Shown here: piece after piece, positions 1 to 8,848 of the stretch | Layout of the letters: every line of letters starts with the position of its first letter | Numbering within the stretch: position 1 is the stretch's first letter | NCBI GenBank assembly: GCA_030600655.1 | Contig: JAUVLP010000003.1 | Location: 1-60,851 of the forward strand | Direction of reading: 5' to 3' | Length of the DNA: 60,851 nt | Origin: Candidatus Eiseniibacteriota bacterium | GTDB lineage: Bacteria > Joyebacterota > Joyebacteria > Joyebacterales > Joyebacteraceae | Translations under genes and position numbers: made by a program | The notes under the pieces: model-generated | Seen by the model: only the letters and a program-made list of their open reading frames with translations | Databases searched by the model: none | What the model was told of the DNA's origin: nothing

Positions 1-1703
1 TAGGCGTCCGCTCCATCAACAACATTGTTGATGTCACGAATTTCGTGATGCTTGAGTATGGCCACCCTGTCCACGCTTTCGACTACGACAAGCTTCACGA
101 GCACGCCATCTGCATCAGAAAAGCGCACGCCGGGGAGCAGCTGGTCACCCTGGATGGGGAGGAGAGAGACCTCGAAAGTTCGCACCTTCTCATTTGTGAC
201 GCCGCCGGCCCGATCGCGCTGGCGGGAATAATGGGTGGGCAGGCGAGCGAGGTCACGGAAGACACGAGCAACGTGCTTCTCGAGTGTGCCTGGTTCGATC
301 CATCTATTGTACGTAAGGGAGCAGCCGGTCTGGCGCTTCGCTCGGACGCGTCGCAGCGATTTGAGCGGGGAGTGGACCCACTGGTCATGGATGAAGTTGC
401 CGCCAGAGCATGTGCTCTCATGTCCGACCTGGCCGGTGGAGCGGTGGCGCTGGGGAGCGTATCCGTGGGGAGCGGTTCGTACGAACCCGCGAGTATCAGG
501 CTTTCAGTGGACAGAGTGCAGCGGATGCTGGAGCCGGCGGATGTGAGCAACGGGCAGACCGGGTCAGTGCTTGATGCCGGGATCATAGGACAGCACCTCG
601 AGGCTCTGGGTTTCCAGACCGAGGTCGATCGTAGCGATCAAAATGTGCTTCTCGTGACGGTCCCTTCCTGGAGATCTGATGTGACTGAACCGGCGGATCT
701 CATCGAGGAGGTCGTGCGGTTGAACGGGTACGACCGCGTGAAGCCGGAGGTCCCGTTCCAGTCCATGACGCCGGTCAGAAACGATGCGAGGGACGCACGC
801 GAACAGATTCGCGAGATCATGGTGAGACTCGGTCTCTTCGAGGTTATCAACAGCTCCTTCATGGCGGAAGGAGCGGGTGAACGCGCGGGAGTCGATGCAT
901 CGGTCGAAGCGGTTGTGCTGGCGAATCCGGTAAACAAGGAGACGCCCCTTCTCAGGACATCGCTGATGCCGGGGATTCTGGAAGTGGTGCGTGTGAACGC
1001 GAACGCGAGGCAGAGTGCGATACGGATATTTGAGATCGGAAAGACATTTCGTCGCGAGGGTGGGGCGGTCGATGAACGATGGGGTCTGTCAGGCGCTCTC
1101 TGGGGGCCTGCTGAGCGCCCATCCTGGGACAGTAGCTCAAGAGCTGTCGATTTCTACGACGCCAAGGGGCTTGTAGAAGCGCTGGGGGAAGCGCTCAAGG
1201 TTGACACCCTTGAGACCTCCTGCTACGATGGCACAATACTGGATGAGGCTGCCTCAGTCAGATTGTTGATAGGTGGACGGCCACTTGGGTACGTGGGAGC
1301 CGTTTCACAGAGATCGGCGAAAAGCTGGGCGATTCCCGACGGTGTGGTCGTTTTCGAACTCGATGTGAGCACCCTCTCTGGGCAGTGTACGACAGGGAGC
1401 AGCTACGAGGAGTTGCCGCGCTATCCTGCCAGTGGGCGTGATGTTGCCTTGGTTGTGGATTCGGGCGTGGCGGCCGGTGAGATCCTGGATGAGATCCGGC
1501 AACGAGGCAGCGAGCTTCTGGTTGGCATGAGCATATTTGATGTCTATGCCGGAAAGCAGCTTCCAGCCGGTAAGAAGAGCATTGGAATATCGCTGACGTA
1601 CAGATCACGTGAGCGGACGTTGACAGATAGAGAAGTAGACGCGTCACACGACCTCATCGTGAAACACGTGGTCGGGAAGTTCAACGCGACCCTGCGGGAG
1701 TAG
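1..1703 (+). CDS. pheT: Phenylalanyl-tRNA synthetase beta subunit, 5'-truncated by window edge
   Basis: Charges tRNA-Phe with phenylalanine as part of the cytoplasmic alpha2beta2 enzyme. The reading frame is open from base 3, so the start lies outside the window and the N-terminal EMAP/OB domain is missing. What remains begins inside the B3/B4 editing region (NNIVDVTNF, then HPVHAFDYDKL and LAGIMGGQASEVTEDT). It continues through the B5 domain and the catalytic-like core, and ends with a ferredoxin-fold anticodon-binding domain (YPASGRDVALVV near the C-terminus, closing on the typical RTLTDREVD stretch). The downstream gene follows after 16 bases, so it probably heads or belongs to the operon that continues into the cell-division genes. 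Identity is secure; only the 5' end is absent. Confidence 0.97.
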   Translation, partial: GVRSINNIVDVTNFVMLEYGHPVHAFDYDKLHEHAICIRKAHAGEQLVTLDGEERDLESSHLLICDAAGPIALAGIMGGQASEVTEDTSNVLLECAWFDPSIVRKGAAGLALRSDASQRFERGVDPLVMDEVAARACALMSDLAGGAVALGSVSVGSGSYEPASIRLSVDRVQRMLEPADVSNGQTGSVLDAGIIGQHLEALGFQTEVDRSDQNVLLVTVPSWRSDVTEPADLIEEVVRLNGYDRVKPEVPFQSMTPVRNDARDAREQIREIMVRLGLFEVINSSFMAEGAGERAGVDASVEAVVLANPVNKETPLLRTSLMPGILEVVRVNANARQSAIRIFEIGKTFRREGGAVDERWGLSGALWGPAERPSWDSSSRAVDFYDAKGLVEALGEALKVDTLETSCYDGTILDEAASVRLLIGGRPLGYVGAVSQRSAKSWAIPDGVVVFELDVSTLSGQCTTGSSYEELPRYPASGRDVALVVDSGVAAGEILDEIRQRGSELLVGMSIFDVYAGKQLPAGKKSIGISLTYRSRERTLTDREVDASHDLIVKHVVGKFNATLRE

Positions 1704-1719
1704 GGTACTACGGAGTATC

Positions 1720-1959
1720 ATGGCGATGCAGTTGCCCGGACTTGAAGAACTGGAAGTGCTCGTCAAGAGGGCCGTCGATGAGATCGGGCGGCTCAAGGGT
1801 GAGAACGTCGAGCTCAGTGCGAGGCTCCGGGGTTTAGGAAAGGAGATAGATGACCTTGCGGCGCAGATCCAAGGCGTCGTATCGGGTCAGAAGATTGATT
1901 CCAGAAAGAGGAAGAGGATCGAGAAGAGGCTCGAGTCCATTGTTGAGAAACTGGGCTGA
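1720..1959 (+). CDS. Small coiled-coil protein, ZapB-like
   Basis: A 79-residue protein that is almost entirely a heptad-rich, charged coiled coil (ELEVLVKRAVDEIGRLKGEN, then a second helix rich in Lys/Arg/Glu at 55-79). It starts at ATG 1720 behind CGGAG and lies between pheT and zapA. Size, composition and position fit the ZapB-like family of short coiled-coil division proteins that act with ZapA at the FtsZ ring. Coiled coils align poorly, so this is an inference from context rather than from a diagnostic motif. No signal peptide or membrane segment is visible. It could also be an unrelated structural coiled coil. Confidence 0.7.
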   Translation: MAMQLPGLEELEVLVKRAVDEIGRLKGENVELSARLRGLGKEIDDLAAQIQGVVSGQKIDSRKRKRIEKRLESIVEKLG

Positions 1960-2028
1960 GATTCAGTGCCCTGCCATTCGCGTCGGTGGTGCTGATCGCG
2001 ACTGGAAATTGTCTGGTGGGAGGAGTCT

Positions 2029-2082
2029 GTGACCAGCAGACCGACGAGAATTCACCGGGATGCGAGGCCGGGCAGGATATGA
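2029..2082 (+). CDS. Possible 17-codon leader peptide coupled to zapA
   Basis: A GTG codon at 2029 sits five bases after a strong Shine-Dalgarno (GGGAGGAG, 2018-2025). It opens a 17-codon frame (MTSRPTRIHRDARPGRI) whose TGA at 2080-2082 overlaps the zapA ATG at 2079 in the classic ATGA arrangement. zapA itself has only a weak AGGA two bases before its start. The layout is what a translationally coupled leader looks like. The peptide is very basic, matches no family I know, and is too short for its coding potential to be judged. The alternative is that the strong site belongs to a zapA start whose frame is not visible here. Confidence 0.35.
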   Translation: MTSRPTRIHRDARPGRI

Positions 2083-2369
2083 GCGAGATGAGCAGCGTCA
2101 AGGTTGAGATCTATGGCTCGGAGTACAGGATAAGGGGCGATGCCGACCCCGAGCATATTCAGGAGATCGCGCACTACGTTGACAGCAAGATGCGCGAGGT
2201 GACCCATGAGACGGCTCTGGGGTCGTCACTCAAGGTCGCGATCCTGACCGCCCTGAACATCGCCGGGGAGCTTTTCGGCGAGCGTGACGACAGAAACAAG
2301 TTGCTCGCACGCGTCGAGGAGCGTGCCGAAGAAATGGCGCACTCCCTGCTATCCGAGCTGGAGAACTGA
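2079..2369 (+). CDS. zapA: Cell division protein ZapA
   Basis: ZapA cross-links and stabilises FtsZ protofilaments at midcell. The start is taken as ATG 2079, giving 96 residues, close to the family's usual 90-110. The protein begins SSVKVEIYGSEYRIRGDADP, the standard ZapA N-terminal beta strand and turn. It continues with the helix containing HYVDSKMREV and ALNIAGELF, then a C-terminal coiled coil rich in Glu/Arg. A longer in-frame extension back to 1986 exists, but its composition is unlike the family. The probable 6S RNA follows directly, the order known from many bacteria in which zapA precedes ssrS. Confidence in identity is high; the start depends on the family length. Confidence 0.92.
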   Translation: MSEMSSVKVEIYGSEYRIRGDADPEHIQEIAHYVDSKMREVTHETALGSSLKVAILTALNIAGELFGERDDRNKLLARVEERAEEMAHSLLSELEN

Positions 2370-2375
2370 GTCCTT

Positions 2376-2569
2376 CGACCTCCTCTTTTTATCCCTTCTG
2401 AAGGGTGAAAGAGGCCGTTCCCACGCAGGGACGGCAGAGGCCGCTGGTGAGATGTCCCGGTGGTCCCCTTCCTCTTCCGGAGCCCAAACGCTCCGGGCAT
2501 ACGTTATCACATCCTGGCCCGGGACACGCCGGGACTTGCATGATCCCGTTCGCCTCTGTTCGGAGGTCG
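2376..2569 (+). ncRNA. ssrS: Probable 6S RNA
   Basis: About 194 nt between zapA and rarA fold into the long rod expected of 6S RNA, the regulator that sequesters housekeeping RNA polymerase by mimicking open promoter DNA. Nested pairings visible by eye are CGACCTCC 2376-2383 with GGAGGTCG 2562-2569, CAGAGGC 2435-2441 with GCCTCTG 2552-2558, and TGTCCCGG 2453-2460 with CCGGGACA 2519-2526. Between the second and third stems the 5' strand (2442-2452) is unpaired, while the 3' strand carries a small hairpin (CGGGA 2530-2534 with TCCCG 2544-2548), the characteristic central bubble. A terminal hairpin has TCCGGAG pairing with CTCCGGG near 2476-2496. Two extra hairpins sit on the 5' side of the closing stem. 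Position after zapA supports the call. Confidence 0.72.
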
Positions 2570-2610
2570 GGAAGGCTATGCCTCGCAGGTTGAGCGCCGA
2601 GGAGCAGTGT

Positions 2611-3960
2611 ATGGGAACATCGAACACAATCAGCGGCAGTCTCTTCGCTACGTCAGGCGCCGGGCCGGTTCCCGCGGGGTTGTCCCGAAGGCTCAGGCCC
2701 ACCTGTCTGGACGAGTACGTGGGGCAGAAGCACATACTCGGCGCAGGAAAGCTTCTGAGGAGAGCCGTTGAGTCGGATCGACTCTTTTCGATGATTCTCT
2801 ATGGGCCGCCGGGAATAGGGAAGACGTCACTGGGTAATGTGATCGCGAATGCGACCGATTCGACCCTGGTGTCGATGAACGCAGTCGAAGCAGGAGTAGC
2901 CGATCTCCGGCGCGAGGTGGCCCAAGCGGGTCTGCGCGAGCGCCGGCGGACGATTCTGTTCATTGATGAAGTGCATAGATTCAGCAAGGCGCAGCAGGAC
3001 GTTCTCCTGGCTCCTCTCGAGGACGATCTCGTTGTGATGATAGGGGCAACGGTTGAGAACCCGTTCTTCTACCTGAACAAGGCCTTGCTGTCTCGGGTCC
3101 AGGTGTTCAAGCTGGAGCCCTTGTCTGAGGACGAATTGAGAGACATCCTTGGGCGAGCGCTGACGGACCGTGAGCTGGGTCTCGGGGAATACGCGGTGGA
3201 GATGGACGATGATGCTCTCGAGCATTTCGTCGTCAACTCGCTGGGTGATGCCAGGAAGGCCTTGGGGGCACTGGAACTGGCAGTGCTGAGCACGGCTCCG
3301 GACAGAAACGGTGTCGTCAGGGTGACCGGAGATGTGGCCTTCGAGTGTCTGAGAACGCGCGTGGCGAGATACGACCGCGACGGGGACTCGCACTATGATA
3401 TTGCATCGGCCCTTATCAAGAGCATAAGGGGCTCCCAGCCTGACGCAGCGCTGCACTGGATGGCGAGAATGATGGCCGGAGGTGAGGATCCTCGCTTCAT
3501 CGCGAGGCGGTTGGTTATCTCCGCGTCCGAGGATGTCGGTCTGGCGGATCCGGCGGCTCTCGGGATCGCCGTATCGGCTGCAAGAGCTGCCGAGATGCTG
3601 GGTTCACCTGAATCGGCATACCCTCTGGCAGAGGCGGTTGTCTACCTTGCGACCGCTCCGAAGAGCAGAGCATGCGCCGATGCGATAACGGCCGCCATCG
3701 GAGACGTAGAAGAGGGGCACGTCTCTGCCGTCCCGGAGCACCTCAAGAGTGCAGGTTACCGGGGCGCAGGAAGGCTCGGACGGGGAGAGGAATATGTGAT
3801 GCCCGCGTCTGAGGCCGAAGGCCGGAAACAAGTGTACATGGATGCAGACCGGGTCTACTACCGGCCCGGAGAAACAGGGTATGAAAGGGAGGTCCGGGAG
3901 CGTCTCGCGTTATGGGACGAGGTTTCACCCGACAGCCTGCTTGGCGGTGGGCAGAAGTAG
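2611..3960 (+). CDS. rarA: Replication-associated recombination protein A (AAA+ ATPase)
   Basis: RarA/MgsA (WRNIP1 family) is a clamp-loader-like AAA+ ATPase acting at stalled replication forks. From ATG 2611 the protein has 449 residues, normal for the family. Visible features are Walker A GPPGIGKT at 65-72, Walker [10 protein letters not shown] at 116-124 and sensor-1 GATVENPFF at about 145. The C-terminal half is the RarA-specific tetramerisation region ([18 protein letters not shown] and [20 protein letters not shown]). GAGGAG at 2599-2604 fixes this start. An upstream ATG at 2578 would place the N-terminus inside the 6S-like RNA. The gene lies ahead of rny on the same strand. Confidence 0.95.
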   Translation: MGTSNTISGSLFATSGAGPVPAGLSRRLRPTCLDEYVGQKHILGAGKLLRRAVESDRLFSMILYGPPGIGKTSLGNVIANATDSTLVSMNAVEAGVADLRREVAQAGLRERRRTILFIDEVHRFSKAQQDVLLAPLEDDLVVMIGATVENPFFYLNKALLSRVQVFKLEPLSEDELRDILGRALTDRELGLGEYAVEMDDDALEHFVVNSLGDARKALGALELAVLSTAPDRNGVVRVTGDVAFECLRTRVARYDRDGDSHYDIASALIKSIRGSQPDAALHWMARMMAGGEDPRFIARRLVISASEDVGLADPAALGIAVSAARAAEMLGSPESAYPLAEAVVYLATAPKSRACADAITAAIGDVEEGHVSAVPEHLKSAGYRGAGRLGRGEEYVMPASEAEGRKQVYMDADRVYYRPGETGYEREVRERLALWDEVSPDSLLGGGQK

Positions 3961-4019
3961 ACCGGGTGGGATCCACTCCAAGGGATCGCAATTACGATAG
4001 AGTGGAGGGGAAGCACACA

Positions 4020-5582
4020 ATGAATCCAATGTTGACAGCAGTAGCCACGTTTGTGGGAGGAGCCCTTGTTTTTCTGACCGGTTGGTTCGCGCGCAAGCTC
4101 GTCGACCGGGGGAAGGTCGTCAGCGCCGAGGAACTGGCCGAGAAGATCGTGCGCGAGGCGCAGCGTGAGGCCGAGACGCAAAAGAAGGCCGCGATCCTCG
4201 AGGCGAAAGACGAATGGTATAGGGCCAAGGCGAAGTTCGAAGAGGAGACTGCCCAGACCAAGGCCGAGCAGGAGAAACTCCAGCGCCAGATGGAAAAGCG
4301 CGAGGGCAATCTCAGCAGGAAAGTCGAATTCGTAGAGAAGAAGGAGAAGGAAGTCGACAAGAAGGAAATGGAAGTTTCCGAGAAGGAGACTTCCATTGAG
4401 GAACGTTCCGGGAAACTGTCGGGACTGATAGAGGAACAGAATGAGCGGCTCGAGCGGATCGCGGGGATGAACCGTGATGATGCGAAGAAACTTCTGATAA
4501 GGAACATGGAAAGCGACGCGCGGCTCGAGGCGGCGCGGTTGATCAAGGACATAAAGGACGATGCGAGACGGCAGGGCGACAAGTCTGCAAAAGAAATCCT
4601 GACATTGGCCATACAGCGATGTGCGGCCGATCACGTTGTGGAGTCGACGGTTTCCGTCGTCCATCTCCCGAGCGATGAGATGAAGGGTCGCATCATCGGT
4701 CGTGAAGGGCGCAACATCAGGGCCTTCGAGACGGCTACAGGCATAGACGTCATTGTCGACGACACTCCGGAAGCTGTGATCCTGTCAGGCTTCGATCCAG
4801 TTCGACGCGAGGTTGCCCGAATTGCTCTCGAGAAACTGATCACTGATGGACGTATCCATCCCGGTAGGATCGAGGAAGTTGTCGAAAAGGTTGCCAAGGA
4901 ACTCGACGCGCAGATTGTGGAGTTCGGTGAGGCGGCGGCGCTTGATGTCGGCATCCACGACCTCAAGCCGGAGATGGTGAAGTTGCTCGGGCGGTTGAGG
5001 TATCGCACGAGCTACGGGCAGAACGTGCTGCAGCATTCGAAGGAGGTCGCCTATCTCTGTAGCCTGATGGCGGGTGAACTCGGACTGGATGTGACCACGG
5101 CAAAGAGAGCAGGACTTCTTCACGATATCGGCAAGGCGGTCGATCAGTCGATGGAAGGAACGCACGCTGCGCTGGGGGCGGAGCTCGCTCATCGCTACGG
5201 GGAGGAGGACATCGTCGTGAACGCTATCGAGTCACACCACGAAGATGTCGAGCCGACCTCGACCATCGCTGTTCTGGTTCAGGCCGGTGATGCCGTATCC
5301 GGCGCGCGGCCGGGAGCAAGGCGTGAGACTCTGGAGACCTACATCAAGAGGCTTGAGAAACTCGAGCAGATCGCGGATTCCTTCCAGGGTGTCGAGAAGT
5401 CATTTGCTATCCAGGCGGGGCGCGAGATACGGATCATGGTGCAACACAGGAAGATCGATGATGCGAGGGCTGAGGTTCTTGCTTCTGCAGTGGCCAGAAA
5501 AATTGAGGCTGAGCTCAAGTATCCAGGGCAGATCAAGGTTGTTGTCCTGAGGGAGATGCGAGCGGTCGACTACGCCAAGTAG
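4020..5582 (+). CDS. rny: Ribonuclease Y
   Basis: Membrane-anchored endoribonuclease that initiates mRNA decay. The ATG at 4020 follows GGAGGGG and gives 520 residues, the standard RNase Y length. Domain order is a single N-terminal membrane segment (about 4-24) and a long charged coiled coil (about 30-190). A KH RNA-binding domain follows, with [11 protein letters not shown] near 226, then an HD metal-dependent nuclease domain with HDIGK near 368 and HHEDVEP downstream. ymdB follows after 21 bases, the same rny-ymdB pairing found in Bacillus and many other bacteria. Confidence 0.97.
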   Translation: MNPMLTAVATFVGGALVFLTGWFARKLVDRGKVVSAEELAEKIVREAQREAETQKKAAILEAKDEWYRAKAKFEEETAQTKAEQEKLQRQMEKREGNLSRKVEFVEKKEKEVDKKEMEVSEKETSIEERSGKLSGLIEEQNERLERIAGMNRDDAKKLLIRNMESDARLEAARLIKDIKDDARRQGDKSAKEILTLAIQRCAADHVVESTVSVVHLPSDEMKGRIIGREGRNIRAFETATGIDVIVDDTPEAVILSGFDPVRREVARIALEKLITDGRIHPGRIEEVVEKVAKELDAQIVEFGEAAALDVGIHDLKPEMVKLLGRLRYRTSYGQNVLQHSKEVAYLCSLMAGELGLDVTTAKRAGLLHDIGKAVDQSMEGTHAALGAELAHRYGEEDIVVNAIESHHEDVEPTSTIAVLVQAGDAVSGARPGARRETLETYIKRLEKLEQIADSFQGVEKSFAIQAGREIRIMVQHRKIDDARAEVLASAVARKIEAELKYPGQIKVVVLREMRAVDYAK

Positions 5583-5603
5583 CTTCGGAAAGGGGATCCC
5601 TGT

Positions 5604-6383
5604 TTGAGGATTCTTTTCGTTGGGGACATCGTCGGGAAGCCCGGCCGGGATGGATTAGCAACGCTTCTGCCCGGGCTCGTGCGCATGCACAGTGTGGATT
5701 TCACGATAGTTAACGGCGAGAACGCGGCCGGAGGTCTGGGAATCACCGAGAAGACAGCCGCCGATATCTTCAGGGCGGGTGCCGATGTAGTCACCGGTGG
5801 GAACCATACGTGGCACAGGCGAGACGTCGTTTCCCTCCTGGAAGCCGACGAGCGGGTTCTCAGGCCTGCCAACTATCCACCGGGACTGCCGGGGAGGGGA
5901 CACGGCCTGTTCGACACGCGGGGAGGAGTCCCCGTTGGTGTCGTGAACCTGCAGGGGCGTATCTTCATGCAGGGCATCGACTGCCCGTTTCGCGTGGGGA
6001 GTGAGCTTGTGGAGGGGCTCAGACGCAAAGCGCCCATTGTCGTGGTCGACATGCATGCTGAGGCAACTGCAGAAAAGCTGGCGCTCGGATGGCATCTGGC
6101 CGGCCGGGCCACGGCCGTACTCGGTACGCACACCCACATACAGACGGCAGACGAGCGGATTCTCAATGGGCATACCGCCTACATCACGGATGTGGGTATG
6201 ACTGGTCCGGCTGATTCCGTCATAGGTGTGAGAAAGGAGCTCTCGATCGCCCGGTTCCTGACTCAACTTCCGCAGCGCTTTGAAGTCGCCGGCGGGGATG
6301 TGGAACTCAACGCGGTGCTGATTGATGCAGACGAGGTGACTGGGGCTGCACGCGAGATCAAGCGAATCGTCGCGCAGTGCTAG
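5604..6383 (+). CDS. ymdB: YmdB-family metallophosphoesterase
   Basis: A 259-residue binuclear-metal phosphoesterase of the TIGR00282 family, known in Bacillus as a 2',3'-cyclic nucleotide phosphodiesterase. The start must be TTG 5604, because MRILFVGDIVGKPGR is the conserved N-terminus and GGAAAGGGG lies upstream. Metal ligands expected from the family are present: Asp8 (GDIVG), Glu39 and Asn40 (NGENAAGG), Asn67 (GGNHTW), His150 (DMHAEAT) and the GTHTHIQT histidines around 175-177. No membrane segment is seen. Linkage to rny is conserved across phyla and suggests a joint role in RNA turnover, though its substrate here is not shown by the sequence. Confidence 0.93.
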   Translation: MRILFVGDIVGKPGRDGLATLLPGLVRMHSVDFTIVNGENAAGGLGITEKTAADIFRAGADVVTGGNHTWHRRDVVSLLEADERVLRPANYPPGLPGRGHGLFDTRGGVPVGVVNLQGRIFMQGIDCPFRVGSELVEGLRRKAPIVVVDMHAEATAEKLALGWHLAGRATAVLGTHTHIQTADERILNGHTAYITDVGMTGPADSVIGVRKELSIARFLTQLPQRFEVAGGDVELNAVLIDADEVTGAAREIKRIVAQC

Positions 6384-6470
6384 TACGCGCCTGTGCAGTG
6401 CTGGACTGCGTTCGTCTAGCGGCAGCGTGTGTTTGTACAACGCCGGCTTGCGCTCGCAAGGAGGGGTCGA

Positions 6471-7358
6471 TTGGAGACACGAATCCTCAAGGGAAGGCCG
6501 ATTGCCGCTGAGATACGCGAAGAGGTGAGCGTGCGGTCGACGGCATTGAGAGATCGTGGCATTGTTCCCACACTCTCCATTGTTCAGATTGGGGATGACC
6601 CAGCCTCGGAGATCTACTCGTCAAGCATCCAGAAGGCTGGAGACAAGCGTGGAGTGAACGTCGTCCTGTCCAGGCTCTCCGGTGAAAGTTCGGCCGCACA
6701 GGTGGCCGGACTGATCGCGGTGTTGGGGGCGGATCCGTCAGTTCACGGCATCATTGCGCTGAAGCCTCTTCCGCACGGGATTTCGAGCGACGTTCTGGAG
6801 GGAATCCCACCCGCCAAGGATGTCGACGGGGCGACCGTGAGAAATCTGGGACTCCTTGTTACAGGACGTCCGGCTTATGCACCATGTACGGCTCAGGCCG
6901 TTGTCGAGATGCTTGTTCGATCAGGGATTGAGATCAGCAGCCGGCATGTCGTCATTGTTGGCAGGAGTCCGGTCGTTGGTCGCCCCTTGGCGAACATGCT
7001 TCTGAGAAAAGCTGATAACGCGAACGCAACTGTCACAGTCTGTCACACTCGGACGCGCGATCTCTCAACACACACGAGGACGGCCGACATCCTTGTTGCA
7101 GCGATGGGTGTTCCAGAGGCTATCCGCGGGGATATGCTGGCAGATGGAGTTGTCATTGTGGATGTGGGCGTTAACCGCATAGACGATGCGTCATCCGAGC
7201 GAGGATACAGAGTGGTCGGAGATGTGGCGTTCGATGAGGCGCTGGGCGTTGCTGCCGCCATTACCCCTGTTCCCGGAGGTGTGGGGACACTGACGACTTC
7301 CCTTCTCCTGCTCAACACTGTTGATGCCGCGATGCGGACTGATACCAAGGCCTCTTGA
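6471..7358 (+). CDS. folD: Bifunctional methylene-THF dehydrogenase / methenyl-THF cyclohydrolase
   Basis: FolD interconverts 5,10-methylene-THF, 5,10-methenyl-THF and 10-formyl-THF, supplying one-carbon units to purine synthesis. The start chosen is TTG 6471, seven bases after AAGGAGG, giving 295 residues; an earlier in-frame start at 6429 has no ribosome site and adds residues unlike the family. Catalytic YSSSIQKAGDKRG contains the Tyr-x4-Lys pair near residue 55. PPAKDVDG and the cofactor-binding loop VGRSPVVGRPLANML follow, and PVPGGVGTLTTSLLL closes the protein. The stop is just ahead of xseA. The purH product downstream in this window uses 10-formyl-THF, so the two are metabolically linked. 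Confidence 0.96.
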   Translation: METRILKGRPIAAEIREEVSVRSTALRDRGIVPTLSIVQIGDDPASEIYSSSIQKAGDKRGVNVVLSRLSGESSAAQVAGLIAVLGADPSVHGIIALKPLPHGISSDVLEGIPPAKDVDGATVRNLGLLVTGRPAYAPCTAQAVVEMLVRSGIEISSRHVVIVGRSPVVGRPLANMLLRKADNANATVTVCHTRTRDLSTHTRTADILVAAMGVPEAIRGDMLADGVVIVDVGVNRIDDASSERGYRVVGDVAFDEALGVAAAITPVPGGVGTLTTSLLLLNTVDAAMRTDTKAS

Positions 7359-7369
7359 GGTTCCCCGTG

Positions 7370-8611
7370 ATGGAGCTGGATTTGGAACGTGAGCAGGAGA
7401 ACAGAGTCCTCACCGTGAGCCAGGTGACGGGGATGGTGAAGTCCGTGCTCGAGTCATCGCTTTCCCTCTTCTGGGTAGAAGGTGAAATCTCGAATTTCGT
7501 CCACCACAGTTCAGGGCACATGTACTTCACACTGAAAGATGAGAGCAGTCGACTCTCGTCCATCATGTTCAAGCATAGGAACGCCAGGCTGCCCTTTGTC
7601 CCGGAGGATGGGATGAAGATCGTTGCCTGGGGCGGCATCAAGGTCTACGAGCCCGCCGGGAAATACCAGTTGTACGTCGAGCAGATGAGGCCGGCCGGTG
7701 TGGGTGAACTCGCGGCAGCCTACGAGAAGCTCAAGCGCAGGTTGCAGGAGGAAGGGCTGTTCGACGGCTCAGCGAAGAAAGCGTTGCCTGAGTTCCCCAA
7801 GACCGTGGCCGTTATCACATCTCCAACGGGCGCTGCTGTACGTGATGTGATCCGCGTTGTTGGAGCGCGCTATCCGTTGACGAGCCTGGTTGTTGTGCCG
7901 ACTCGGGTTCAAGGCGCCGACGCGGTCCCCGAGATCGTTGAGGCCATTGAGGCCGTTGATGGATGGGGTGGAGCGGAGGTTATCATCGTTGGAAGGGGAG
8001 GGGGGTCGTTGGAGGACCTCTGGGCCTTCAATGACGAATCGGTCGCACGCGCCATCTTCGCTTGCGGAACACCGATCATTTCCGCTGTCGGGCATGAAGT
8101 GGATTTTACAATAAGCGATTTCGTGGCGGATGTGCGGGCGGCGACACCCTCCAGTGCTGGAGAGATTGTCGTTCGCGATCGCGCCGATCTGGCGCGTGAG
8201 ATCGAAGGTTTGGCGGCCAGACTGGAAACCGCCGTCAAGTTCATAACAGGCAGACTGTCGGATAGACTGAGGGTACTGAGGACCGCCTATGGGTTCAGAC
8301 TCCCTGCGGAGTTCGTCGAGCGCTTGTCGCAGACCGTGGATGACCTCGAGAGACGATTGAGAGCAGCTGCCGGTGTCTGCCTGGAGCGAGCGACGGGGGA
8401 ACTTGAGCGTCTACGAACCGGTTTGCGATTATCGGATCCTGCACACATCATGGCGCGCGGCTATGCCGCCGTCGGGATGCTTCCGTCGCTCAAGCCGGTG
8501 CGTTCCGTGGGTGATGTTGGTGCTGGCACTGGGGTCAGGGTAACGGTTGCCGACGGTTGGTTTGACGGTACCGTGGGAGAGGTGACACGGAAGCGGGGGA
8601 GGGAGCATTGA
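7370..8611 (+). CDS. xseA: Exodeoxyribonuclease VII large subunit
   Basis: Catalytic subunit of the single-strand-specific exonuclease VII. About 413 residues, slightly shorter than the E. coli protein but within the family range. An N-terminal OB-fold (LTVSQVTGMVKSVLESS, then FWVEGEISNFVHHSSGHMY) is followed by the ExoVII core: ITSPTGAAVRDV, the glycine-rich IIVGRGGGSLEDLW and SAVGHEVDFTISDFVAD. A helical C-terminal stalk ends in the repeated ARGYA signature. GAGG lies before both GTG 7367 and ATG 7370; ATG is preferred. The stop overlaps the xseB TTG, implying coupled translation of the two subunits. Confidence 0.95.
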   Translation: MELDLEREQENRVLTVSQVTGMVKSVLESSLSLFWVEGEISNFVHHSSGHMYFTLKDESSRLSSIMFKHRNARLPFVPEDGMKIVAWGGIKVYEPAGKYQLYVEQMRPAGVGELAAAYEKLKRRLQEEGLFDGSAKKALPEFPKTVAVITSPTGAAVRDVIRVVGARYPLTSLVVVPTRVQGADAVPEIVEAIEAVDGWGGAEVIIVGRGGGSLEDLWAFNDESVARAIFACGTPIISAVGHEVDFTISDFVADVRAATPSSAGEIVVRDRADLAREIEGLAARLETAVKFITGRLSDRLRVLRTAYGFRLPAEFVERLSQTVDDLERRLRAAAGVCLERATGELERLRTGLRLSDPAHIMARGYAAVGMLPSLKPVRSVGDVGAGTGVRVTVADGWFDGTVGEVTRKRGREH

Positions 8612-8847
8612 CCAAGACGAAACCCACCTTTGAAAGCGAACTGGAGAGGCTCGAGAAGTTCGTAGACAGACTGGAAAATGGAGAACTCGGACTCGAGGAG
8701 TCCCTGGATGCATTTGAAGAAGGAGCAAAGCTGGCGAAATCGCTGACAAAGATGCTGGACAAGGCACAGATGAGAGTACTGAAGCTCACCACCGATGGGC
8801 AGGGCGAGTTTCTGCTGGATGAATTCGAGGGAGACACGGGGGGGTAG
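8608..8847 (+). CDS. xseB: Exodeoxyribonuclease VII small subunit
   Basis: A 79-residue helical protein that assembles on the XseA stalk. The family signature is clear: FESELERLEKFVDRLENGEL followed by LEESLDAFEEGAKLAK. It starts at TTG 8608 inside the xseA stop region (TTGA overlap), so large and small subunits are probably made by translational coupling. The C-terminal tail (QGEFLLDEFEGDTGG) is acidic and somewhat longer than the minimal family core. The ispA start follows immediately after the stop, the arrangement xseA-xseB-ispA-dxs known in many bacteria. Confidence 0.95.
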   Translation: MTKTKPTFESELERLEKFVDRLENGELGLEESLDAFEEGAKLAKSLTKMLDKAQMRVLKLTTDGQGEFLLDEFEGDTGG

Positions 8848-8848
8848 T

